Positions 49,138 to 59,307 of a stretch of DNA of 64,000 nucleotides are shown one piece after another (positions within the stretch are counted from its first letter, which is position 1; the number at the start of each line of letters is the position of its first letter). The position numbers and the translations under genes are program-made. The stretch is from NCBI GenBank assembly GCA_037976565.1, contig CP137680.1:16922374-16986373 (forward strand). Direction: 5' to 3'. This DNA is from Mesocentrotus franciscanus (Eukaryota > Echinodermata > Echinoidea > Camarodonta > Strongylocentrotidae). The notes beneath the pieces are model-generated. The model was not told the DNA's origin. It did not search any database and worked only from the letters and a program-made list of their open reading frames with translations.

Positions 49138-49193
49138 AGCCAGAAGGGTGTTAACTCTGTATAAGAGTATAATGAGTTAACGCCCTTCTGGCT
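49138..49193. repeat. Dispersed hairpin family, intact copy
   Basis: AGCCAGAAGGGTGTTAACTC (49138-49157), a 16-base loop, then GAGTTAACGCCCTTCTGGCT (49174-49193): a 20-bp stem with a single mismatch, followed by a GGACGA tail. Decayed relatives occur at 21845, 52208, 60777 and 62714, each with the pattern GTTAAC/TTAACGCCC...CTGGCTCT. Confidence 0.8.
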
Positions 49194-52100
49194 CTGAGTG
49201 GACGATTCTATTTTTCTTACTATTATATTATTATTATTTATCTTCCTGGTTTCAGAGGGCAATGTCACTGAACAGATAATGGCTACATGATTATAGACAT
49301 TCAACATCAACATTGAACATTGTACCTGTTGATCTGTGTACTTTATACCGTAGAGGTACATACAGATACAATTTACATAACTTCTTAACTTCACTAAATA
49401 TGTAGTCAAGGTTCATGGTAACTGAAGACTGAAGTATAACATAGTGCATGTATGTTTGCTACATTTTCAGATGTAGGAATTAAATTTGTTAGAGCTTCTG
49501 CAAGTTAAATACATGAAGTTCATTGAACTAAATATAACATGCAACCATGCAATCTTGAAGCACACAAGTTTTAAACCATGTTTGTCCCTCTGAAACTATG
49601 AAAAAATGACAAATTAAAGGCTTAAGTAGAGCAAAAGAGCCCTAGGTTATGTCCATGTATTTTACCTTCTGAATTTTTAGTGTGTTGATCTACACTTGCA
49701 AGAATACTTGCTATTCTTTATCATGGGATTTCAAACTCAAAGGGTATAAATAATTAAGAGTATCATGTTATTATGTTCGTGACCAATTGACCAACACGGA
49801 CAGATTCTTTCCCTGTGATTCACCGCATTTTTATTGGTCACTTTCAAGAAATCGTCACACATCACTGTCTTGCTTCAGTGCATGAGACAAGTACGCAAGA
49901 ATTTATCAGCTACTTGCCTATGTCTTTGATAGCAGGTAGTATTGTTTAATGACCTAATAAATACGCCATTAAACACGGTACCAAAATAGGACAACTTGTA
50001 ACTATCCATAACAGTCAGAACTGTTGATGAGTGAAACGCTAGGGTTGACGCACATCCCTTTATCATATTTTAGAAGAAGAAAAAACGGGGAAAGAAGAAA
50101 AAGGGAGAAAAGAAAAAGAAACCTCTCTTTAGGTTAGTGACTTTGAGATAAGATCAGTGGAATTGAATTTGAAGATACAATGCGATCAATCGTTTGAAAC
50201 GAAAACACCGTAGATTATAAATGTTTGCAATGTTATGACACTGTATTTGTTCCATCTATGTAATTTTCACCCCCGAAAAATGTATGTTTATTTCCTTCTT
50301 GTAGCTCTTCCTGAAATGGATGAAAACTTTTATTAAGCTTGTAAAGTTGGTGGGTAAACTTTCATGCTTTGCCTTTTGAAAAATCATTCATCATTAGTAT
50401 TTACAAACAGAAATTGTGTAGTATAATTTCCTCATACCAAATATGACATTTATAGTTTTTCTCTATAAATGGATTGTATTGTAATGAAATGTTTATAGGT
50501 TTTGCAAAGTGCAGCTTTCCAAAAATAATTATTTTGACTTTTTGAGCTGACATATATTTGGAAAATATTTATGATTGGCCTGTCATCTCTCAGGATGACA
50601 GGTTTTTAGGATTTTACATAATTATGGAATATTTTTCAATTTCTGTTAGCTATTAATCCGCAAGAAAAGATATACATTAATAAATATGTTTTTGACTGTT
50701 TGCCACAGTATTATTAGCATACAAAGTGCTTAGTTAGATATTCAAGATTTAGATGTTCAAGTCTATTCAGTTGAGCTTATAGTGTAAACCCCTTTGCAAG
50801 GTCCTTCTTGTCACCTTCATTTTTTTCTTTCCTTTTCTCTTTTTTCTCACTTTTTTTTCTCCCTTTTCCATCACCTTGCAGTTGAGCCAGCTTCATATTT
50901 GTTTTGATATGAAAAGGCTAGTGTGCTCATCTAAGCATAGTCTACTATTATCCCCATCACTTTTCACATTGCCAAGTATTTGTTTTGGTAAACTTTTGTA
51001 TTCAACCCAGGCACTAAAAACTCAGCAAAGGCGCCACATGATCTGGACAAAATAATTGGACAGCTTCGGATAACCTTCTATTGTGGGATCCGCCATAGCC
51101 CTCGGGCATGGCTGTATTCAGTCCCCAGATCTCTTTTGTTGTAGAAATATTTATGATGATCAAAAAATCAAATACCTTGGCCACAAGGAGAGCTGTTACA
51201 AATGACTACTGGTAAATAGTTATTATTGACCTTAATAATAATATATAAATATATATGCACGTATGTGTACACAGTATGCATTAAGTCAAGTGGTCATCAA
51301 ACATGTACTTGTAAACATATTACAATATGATAAGCACTGGATGATTTTCAATATTTTTTTTCCAATGAATATATTTTGTTGACCTTGATAATTATGCTGA
51401 CATTTATGATGAAGTTAGTGATCAAAATGTAAGCCATGTTGAGTTTGTTAACATCAAAATTGTTAACAGCTTCACTATGCCTGTATTTTCATCATTTAAA
51501 CAAAATTTGTGGATATTTACTGTAAGAAGTACATGTCATTCACATGACATTGATACTGATAACATAGATTTTTAAAAAAAGATGAACATTCAGCAGAATC
51601 ATGCTTGACATGTACATGTATATGTTTCCTATCTTTGAGCACAGACAGTGTATTTGCTTTCCTTACATCTGAACTAAAATAGACACAAACATAGAAAGAG
51701 ATACATGTACATTAAAGATAAGGCTCATTTGAACAATGTATTAAAGTTGCATTTAAAAGTGCATTACGATTATGTAAATATGCCAAAGAACAATGTAGGC
51801 CTACATGTACATGTACATGGATTTGCACATGTAGGCCTACAATGTACATGTCATAATCTGTGCATTTTCAGTGTCATGGCCTTTGCTTCACTATGGTGTA
51901 AATCCTCTGTCCAGTGGTTGTGGTGTCATCATAATTTATTTACTCCCTAATATTTGAATTTGTGAGAAAATCTAGAAAACATTGTGTGTTTAAAACCAGA
52001 CTGGCGAGCAAACGTGAAAGTAGAACAGTTTGTTCTTGACTCTGTAAAATATATATAGTTCCCTGCGCTTTGTTTGAGTTATTACAAGGGAGAAACTTCA

Positions 52101-54081
52101 TTGTGATGGTATATACAGTTTGTTTTGTATCACTGATACTCTTCATACTTGTATTTGAGTGTGAGATAATTTCAATACTGCTGTCCAATATTTATATGAT
52201 TTTGTGTGCTGAGAGCCATAAGGGTGTCAACTCTCTGTTAAAATTATATGAGTTTACTGCATGGTTCGCCCCTCTGGCTCTCTGAGGAGTGAGGACCGAC
52301 ATGATCTTGCCGTCTTTTTATTTCAGCCAGTTTAATTTTTTTTAATCAACTCTATTCTGCGGAATAGGCTGCATTGGATAGGAATTAATCCAAGGTTAAA
52401 ATACTGTACCCTGATTTTAATATGTTTTCATTCTGAATGTACTTTTAGGGCTTGTAAGAAAAAGAATAATTTAGAAGTAGTCTGCAATGCATCAGCCACT
52501 CCTCTAGCATGTCTCCAACCATTATTCTCAATTTGATATTTCCAATGTGTTACATTGTTTGTCAAAGACATCATTCAGGTGAATGAGCTGATGTATACAA
52601 ATCCTTGAGTGGATGGGAAAATATCTTCATAAAGTTCAAATGAACACAGCATGGTTCTTTGTTGGTAGAAATAGATTTTTAAAGGACCATTGTTTCATTG
52701 TAGAATGGGAGAAGGTTATTGACGTCTGTCATTGAATACCATTAACGAGACAATAATTGTGCATGCTACATTTCATATTTATCTCAGCTTGTCAAAATTA
52801 ACCCTGACTTTCCTTGTATCTCACCCATGTTCATGTGAATATTAGATTAAACTTGTGAGCTTTCAGTTGTTTAAGTACTATTAAATTATAGCTTCTCTTT
52901 TCAATGGTAATCAGGATGCAGTCTTTCATGATACCCAACTCAAACTTTATAATTCCCCAGCTCCTAGGGTATTTATAAGCACCGTTTTTATTATTATTAT
53001 TATTATTCCAAAATTTCCTTCGTAATTTTGAAAATAAATAACAAGCAGTTTACACATATACATGTCTAAAAACATACTACAGGTAGAAATTTGGACTGTT
53101 CAAATTGCCCATTGCACTGTAAGTGTTCATTTGACAGAAATACATCTAATTTGAATAATGTTAGGGGACATCACATATGTTTTTGTCAAGTATGACACTA
53201 TGTAATAAATGAATTCATTGAATGTTTTATTTAAATTAGGTTTATTTCCTTGTTGTATAGGTTAGACATGTACATTGGACGTTGTACACAAACTATGGTT
53301 TGTCCTTCTGTGTGCATTTCCAGCGATTTCTGCCTACCCCCATCATCCTAATCCTAATAAACCACTCTAGTTGTTCAACTTATACATTACAGGGTACGGT
53401 ACCAGTCACTTCTACAGGTAAACCTTCGTCATTTTAAGAAGATTGAACACCCTACCCCCTTGCCTATTTGGCCATCCCTTCACCACCCAGCACTAAATCA
53501 TCTCATTTCCACTAAATTAATAAATGAATAATCCAGAGCATTTTCTTATCAATATCTGTATTGCCTCATGGTGGGTTAAAAAATGTGTTAGCCACAACTG
53601 GCTGACGGGACACCTTTAAGTAGGTTTAAGAAAGAAAACAAAATCGCAGAGGAAATTGGTCTTTTATAAACCCTCTAGGAATGTTTCTATTCATTTAGAT
53701 GCTTTAGAATTCTAGGAGGACACTAAGAACACAGATATGTCAGCCTACCCCCCTGCCACTTTTTAGATTGGGATTATAAATGAAAATCATTGAATGTATA
53801 GGCCTGCCATTTTGCAGTATGTAGTTGTTGCCAATATTAAGTATTGGCTGTCTGACCCCTAGCAAATAAGGTCTACAAATTTAGGCCTTCAGATAATCCA
53901 CATTTTAATCCTGTAGTCTACATACATGTAGGTCTTGGGACAAAGAAGTGTGTATCTGTACGTACATGTAGGCTACATGTACAGTAAGCCCTAGATCAGC
54001 TTGATTTTCCTGTTAAAATATGAAACTTATGGCAAAAATAAATGCATACATGACACATTGTTTAAGCTGTTAAAATATTAT
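49194..54081. other. Non-coding DNA, intron or intergenic
   Basis: No gene recognised. A purine tract lies at about 50074-50125 and a (TTA)n run near 52989-53006. The hairpin relative at 52208-52290 is listed separately. Confidence 0.5.
52208..52290. repeat. Dispersed hairpin family, decayed copy
   Basis: GAGAGCCATAAGGGTGTCAACTC then, 30-odd bases on, CGCCCCTCTGGCTCTCTGAG: both arms recognisable with several substitutions. Confidence 0.6.
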
Positions 54082-54490
54082 TTAAAGGTAAAGACCAGTT
54101 TTGGAAACGCCCCTCTCTCAAAAAAATGAAATGGAAGCTCTTTACCAATCATGTGAAAGAATATGTTTTGACTAATATGTGATGATACAAATTTTGCCGG
54201 GAAACCGCCTATTAAGCCTACTAATTGATATATTTGGTAAATTATTATATCTACTGGGACCAAATAGATATCGCCCACGAGGTCACATAGTCCCATACTG
54301 TATACATCTTTCTGTGTACAGTGATTGTAACTTTACCAAGACTGGGCCAAATTTCTTATCATTTTGATGATTCCAGAACCTTGCAGTACACACCAATATT
54401 TATATGCTAGATGATCAACCTTTTCTGATCGATTCCACATCGTTTCTTTCACAATGCAATCGCATGACCAGAACTGGTCTTTATCTTTAA
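54082..54490. mobile_element. MITE with TTAA ends
   Basis: TTAA then AGGTAAAGACCAGTTTTGG at the left; the right end reads CCAGAACTGGTCTTTATCT then TTAA. The 19-bp inverted repeats match at 17 positions. TTAA flanks are the hallmark of piggyBac-type insertion. 409 bp, no transposase frame. Confidence 0.75.
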
Positions 54491-54854
54491 ACTTTAGAAT
54501 TTGGGAAGTAAAAAGGTACAAAATCATCAATATTGAGTTTGGTTATAAAATGGGTGTGCTGTTTTTAGCCTGCATGTGCACATTTCAAGATATGTAGTCC
54601 TGCAGTGTACATCTCTTCTGAGTTTTATTTTTTATTAGGTTGTGTATTTTATCCAACATTAAGCCCTTGTTCATCGAAATGATGCCCCTCAGACTAAACA
54701 AATGCTTCATAATCTGTCCATTCTCCACAAATTCCTAAGTAAATGAAGAGCACATTGTTCACCCATTCTTTTGTATGGGGAGTGATATCATAGTCCCACT
54801 GGTAGCTCCTGGTGGTAGGTTCCTTTGTTATCAACGGGTAACTGCTGTTTATTA

Positions 54855-55305
54855 TCTATGGTCGCGTTTATCGACCAAATTTTTGCCTAGAATCAGCGTT
54901 TTCAAACGTCTTTCAGGCAAATTTTTAAGGCGATAAACGCAAAGCCCTATTTCAAACGTCTTTAGATATGGGCATATTGTAACGCCGAAAAAGGTGCGTT
55001 TTGAATGTGACATACAGCCAGAATCACGTTTCTGAGACACGATAAACGCAAAGCTGTTTTGAACCCCACATACAAATCGGACCTTCCCATATAGCTCTAT
55101 GGACCTTCCCAGGCTAATCCGCTTCCAAGGTCAAACGGCGCAAAGCAGCTGGGCAGAGGCAAGGCCTTTATTTTGAATCGTGAAGAGACGATAAACGCGA
55201 CATCCCGAGAATCACGTTCGTATAGTGGGGTTCGATAGTGGGGTTCGATAGTGGGGTTCGATATGTACATATCTGATGGCAAGACCCGATAAACGCACCC
55301 TAAGA
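54855..55305. mobile_element. Foldback element with GCGTTTATCG ends
   Basis: TATGGTCGCGTTTATCG at the left is mirrored by CCGATAAACGCACCCTA at the right. Further CGATAAACGC copies lie inside near 54930, 55040 and 55188. TA at both outer edges may be a mariner-like target duplication. Includes three perfect 13-bp tandem copies of ATAGTGGGGTTCG at 55222-55260. Confidence 0.65.
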
Positions 55306-55893
55306 ATGATACCAGTTCCTAAGTCAAATGATTACACAGTCTGGTACTGTCTTAAGTGATTAAATTGTTCTTAATAGTCCTGAGTCAACAACCAGTATTA
55401 CCCTATCAGTATCACCATTAACAAGCATGTGAACTGCAAATACATGTACAATGTATGTTAGAGTATTGTACTAAAGCAAAACAGATCAGTTTGTTTGTGA
55501 TGCCTACTTTAATACATTATGTTCCTAATAATAGACTGATAAAATAGTAGTGTGTGGGAAAATTATAAGTTTCTAGACAGACCATTGTGTCTTTTCTTTG
55601 TGCATCTTGACTTGAAAATGTGTCCACTGAAATGTAGAATGGATTGCTTTTTTTATGCTGCAAGCCTGCAGTATAATGAATATGATCTTCAGTTTTATTA
55701 TGACTTATATTTACAATGTACAGGTGTACCTGTATTTCATTTACATGATATCCACCCATATCTCCCTCCAGATCAATGTGTTTTTGATCAAATTTGTTTG
55801 AGGGAAAAAAAATAACTTGTTTTGTTGTGATGATTATCATACACATTTAAAGACCTACAGTCGTACACACCTTAATTCACTCCAGGGCCCTAG

Positions 55894-56034
55894 CTGTTTC
55901 ATAAAACTTGTCATCAATACCAAATGCTAAATTTCTTTTTGTACAAATTTGCTCTCAGTCAATCAAATGCCATGATTTCAGTAACTTATAACTGTTATTG
56001 TAACTTGTTATTGATGACAAGTTTTATGAAACAG
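55894..56034. mobile_element. MITE related to the element at 19479
   Basis: CTGTTTCATAAAACTTG at the left and CAAGTTTTATGAAACAG at the right are perfect complements, and the arms extend about 27 bp. Internal sequence (AATGCCATGATTTC, GTAACTTATAAC) also matches the 19.5-kb element, with an extra insert of about 20 bp. Outer edges are less clear and no clean target duplication is seen. Confidence 0.75.
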
Positions 56035-56055
56035 ACCCAAGTTCAGAAAGACTAG

Positions 56056-56630
56056 TTAAAGTACAAGTCCACTCCACTGAAAAGTTGAGCTGATTAGATA
56101 GACAAAAATCTAAAAAGCCCAAATATAACTTGGTTTTGGAAAATGGTGCTCAGATTTATTTTTAATAATTTTTTTTAATGAGCAAAAAACAAGTTAATGA
56201 GCAAGTTGGTTGTGACGTAGGGTCCTCACAACACAGATTCGTAATGTAACCAAATTTAATGCATACGTCTTTGTGAAGTGCCTCGAGACAAACTATTTCA
56301 TTCACCTGATAAGAATAATGAAACACTATTATTCTTATCAGGTGAATGAAATAGTTTGTATAGAGGCACTTCACAAAGACGTATGCATTAAATTTGGTTA
56401 CATTACGAAAATAGCCTATTGTCAGAATGTATACCGCTGGCACTTTCGTTGTGAGGAGCATACGTCACATCCGTACAGCAATATAAATGTTTTGCTCGAA
56501 ATACCCGAAACAAAAATCGCTCTTAAAAATCACCTGATTGAAGTACGCCCGTGATATTTGGCAGTTTTAACCTTTGATTTATTTACAACATGTTATAATT
56601 TTTGAAAATCGGAGTGGACTTGGGCTTTAA
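56056..56630. mobile_element. Foldback MITE with TTAA ends and a nested palindrome
   Basis: TTAAAGTACAAGTCCACTCC at 56056-56075 pairs with GGAGTGGACTTGGGCTTTAA at 56611-56630. TTAA at both outer ends suggests a piggyBac-type target duplication. Inside, GTGACGTA...CCTCACAAC (from 56212) pairs with GTTGTGAGGAGCATACGTCAC (56448-56468), and the centre is the 80-bp-arm palindrome listed next. I recall this AAGTCCAC terminus as common in sea urchin genomes. Non-coding. Confidence 0.75.
56240..56407. repeat. Near-perfect palindrome, 80-bp arms and 8-base loop
   Basis: Left arm 56240-56319 and right arm 56328-56407 are complementary at 78 of 80 positions (the two differences are CGAG against CTAT inside the arm). 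The loop is GAAACACT. It would form a cruciform in DNA or a long hairpin in RNA. It is the centre of the TTAA element. Confidence 0.93.
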
Positions 56631-57965
56631 GGATTAAATATCTGGGATTGATTTTCTGCATCATTAAAGATTACAGTATGTTCAACATGACCTTGAAAAG
56701 TTCCCTGCCTGCAATTGACGATACACTGTATCATACAGGACTGTGGACTTGGCCTAATGTTTTGATCCTTATCTTGCATTCCTTTGTGTGTTTCACCATC
56801 AGTCATCTTTAGAAACTCCCTCAATCACTTAGGTAAACTGATTTATTTGCTACAATAAGATTGCATATATTGATATGATTAATGAGATGGAAATAAGATT
56901 TTAAGAGAAGGAATTGGAAACTTGAAATGGAGGAAATCTGAAGCTGTGTTAGAGTGGTTTTGCACTTGAGGCAAGTTAATGGGCAAATATTTGGTGTATG
57001 TTCCCAGTGTGTTTGTAAAGTTCATACCCCACCCATTGATCAAAATGGACAAGATGGGGGTAATAACAGCACTTGACCTAATGTCTGTGTATGTTTAAGA
57101 AATGTGATTCAATATACTCAGCTGAATTGTAAAAAAAACACAACCTCTTTTAGAGCACTGCTTTTGACTTTTTAATTGAACTTTCGACTTGACTTTTGTC
57201 ACAGATCAAGGAAAAACTTGAAGACCAGCAACAGGTAATACAGTTTCATAAACAGGCAGGCCTCTTTATGGTCTTTAAATGTATGTACCGTAATGCTGAT
57301 CATGTTTTTAAAATCATTTTATCAACATCTCGGTACAAGACGGTACATTTCATCAAAGTATCAATATCATTTCATCTGCTCAGAGCTAAAATGGAATTAT
57401 ACCTCTTACACTTTTTAAACACAGAGTTAATGCCCTGGTTCCCAACAGACAATTTATTTATTTACATATAATTCGATTTTACAGTTCATATCTTGGATAT
57501 CTGCATACATCACTATTTCATTTGGAATAAAAACACTTCATGCAAAGTATGCGTCGGAAGAAAAAAAAAGTCAGATGACTTTTTCTTTGATACGGGCACA
57601 ATGACTGATGACGATTTAAGTGGGCCTGATATGGTATCCTTCCTTAATTTACCAAGTTACAACGAGTATTTGCCTCTTTCATAAAGCATTCAGGTGTCGG
57701 GAATCAGGCGGTACAAAGTCATGGCCGTTAAACAATTGGCCAGGAACAATATTTGGATCCAATTTGGAAATGGATTGGGGATCAATTACTCTCCACTTTT
57801 GTTCTGGAACTAGTCACGAGTAAGACTTAACTGGGTCAGTGGTCTGTAATGACTCTAATTTATGTCAAATTGTAGAAGAAATTGTAAAAAATGACTGATG
57901 CAAGTCAACTGTAGTGCATGGATCAAATGACCCATGCCATTTGCAGTAAAAGGAATATATAATAT
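56631..57965. other. Non-coding DNA apart from a candidate microexon
   Basis: No domain recognised. The microexon at 57205-57234 is listed separately. Confidence 0.5.
57205..57234 (+). other. Candidate 30-nt microexon (IKEKLEDQQQ)
   Basis: A good branch and pyrimidine stretch (CTTGACTTTTGTCACAG) precedes ATCAAG at 57205. The segment ends CAACAG at 57234, followed by the donor GTAATA. In phase 0 it reads IKEKLEDQQQ, a charged, coiled-coil-like peptide. It would keep frame with the phase-0 donor at 18246, but does not look like cadherin sequence, so it may belong to another gene or be chance. Confidence 0.25.
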
Positions 57966-58225
57966 TCTGCTTATTTATATATATCTATGATGTCTCTAAG
58001 TGCTTTACAGATACACTGTATACTATTACCCCAGTCATTGGATTCAATACTTGCCCGCACACACTGTGTGCACAATCTCCACTCCCTGGGGAGCATTCCA
58101 GCCAGGCGTTACTTGACGCTCAAAAACTGTTTGACCAACAATGACGGTCGCATCCTACCGGGTACCAATTTAACACCTGGGTGGACAGTGGCAAGTGCAG
58201 GTTAATATCTTGCCAAAGGAATTCC
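57966..58225. repeat. Dispersed repeat of the AAGTGCTTTACA...CACCTGGGTGG type
   Basis: GTCTCTAAGTGCTTTACAGA, ATTACCCCAGTC, CCCTGGGGAGCATTCCAGCC and TTTAACACCTGGGTGGACAG in this order match a repeat I recall as widespread in aquatic animal genomes. It is the fullest of the three copies here (others 5615, 11538). Confidence 0.6.
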
Positions 58226-59000
58226 TATCAAACCCACAATTCCCTTTTATTTTATTTTAGTGTAAGTTAGAGATTGGGGTGTTATTTTGAAGTGTAGTCT
58301 TCATCAATTTTCCTCAATAGAAACAATAGATAACTAGGCCTCCCCCCCAAAAAAAAAATGTCCACTTGCCCCCTCTAAAAACTATGAAAAAAACACACAG
58401 ATATATGATGCAATGCTAGTGTGATTTTGATCCACGAAAATGTAGGTATGTCTATTACTGTAAGAAAAGGCCTTAGTAATAAAGTAAAATGTATTAATTT
58501 CAAGTAATGTGGTATGACATGTAAGAGCACCCACCTCTCTATTTTGAAATGCGATTCATTTACTACCACTGGATATTTCGAGAGGACACAAAAGGTTAAT
58601 CACATACACGATTCTCTTTCTTCTACATGGACTATAAAAAAAAAAATTCAAACCACCATGGCCACTGAAATCCGCATCCATTCTCTTTTTTTCCTGCTCT
58701 ATCATGATCAATGAGTCTGCTTGGAGGAGAGAAATGTAACAACATTACATTGATTCAAGCTCTTACAATCTTTAATTTCATCCCATCTGTAACCAAAACC
58801 ATGCCTGATTCTAGCCCTATGTAACCTATACCACTTGTGCGCATATTTACAGTGCTAAATTATGTTAGAAGAAAAAGTAATCCCATGAGACATAGAAAAT
58901 GTCTTCCAGAGAGGACTTGAAGTCATAAAACCTTGTAGAAAAGAAGAAAGGAGTAAAATATAATTTGCTGAAGTATTATTAGCCCATCTCATATTCACAT
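58226..59000. other. Non-coding DNA, nothing recognised
   Basis: Short homopolymer runs only. Confidence 0.5.
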
Positions 59001-59307
59001 TAGGCCTGTTTTCATCAGACCGAAGTTGCAAAATAATCCACTATTTTCAGACTTGGGATAAGCTCGAAATTGCGTCTTCACCAGACCGATACGCTCATCA
59101 CAAACAGGCGCAAATTAGCCCGCTATTTCCCAAACAGCTGGCTATTTTGGAAACAAGACCAAGATTTCTCTGGATATTTTCTCGACCAAATAACCCGCTA
59201 ATTGCAACTGCGGGCTGATGATGACGCAAATTAGCTGCCTAATTTGAGATCGGGCTAGTTAAAATAGTAGGTTATTTTGCAACTTTGGTCTGATGAAGAC
59301 AGGCCTA
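59001..59307. mobile_element. Foldback MITE with 47-bp inverted ends
   Basis: The left end (59001-59047, TAGGCCTGTTTTCATCAGAC...) and right end (59261-59307) are complementary at 43 of 47 positions. TA at both edges may be a target duplication. 307 bp, non-coding, CpG-bearing interior (ACCCGCTAATTGC). Confidence 0.8.

Noticed and set aside
55222..55260. GGGTTCGA resembling a tRNA B box
   Set aside because: Part of a 13-bp tandem repeat, with no A box or cloverleaf.
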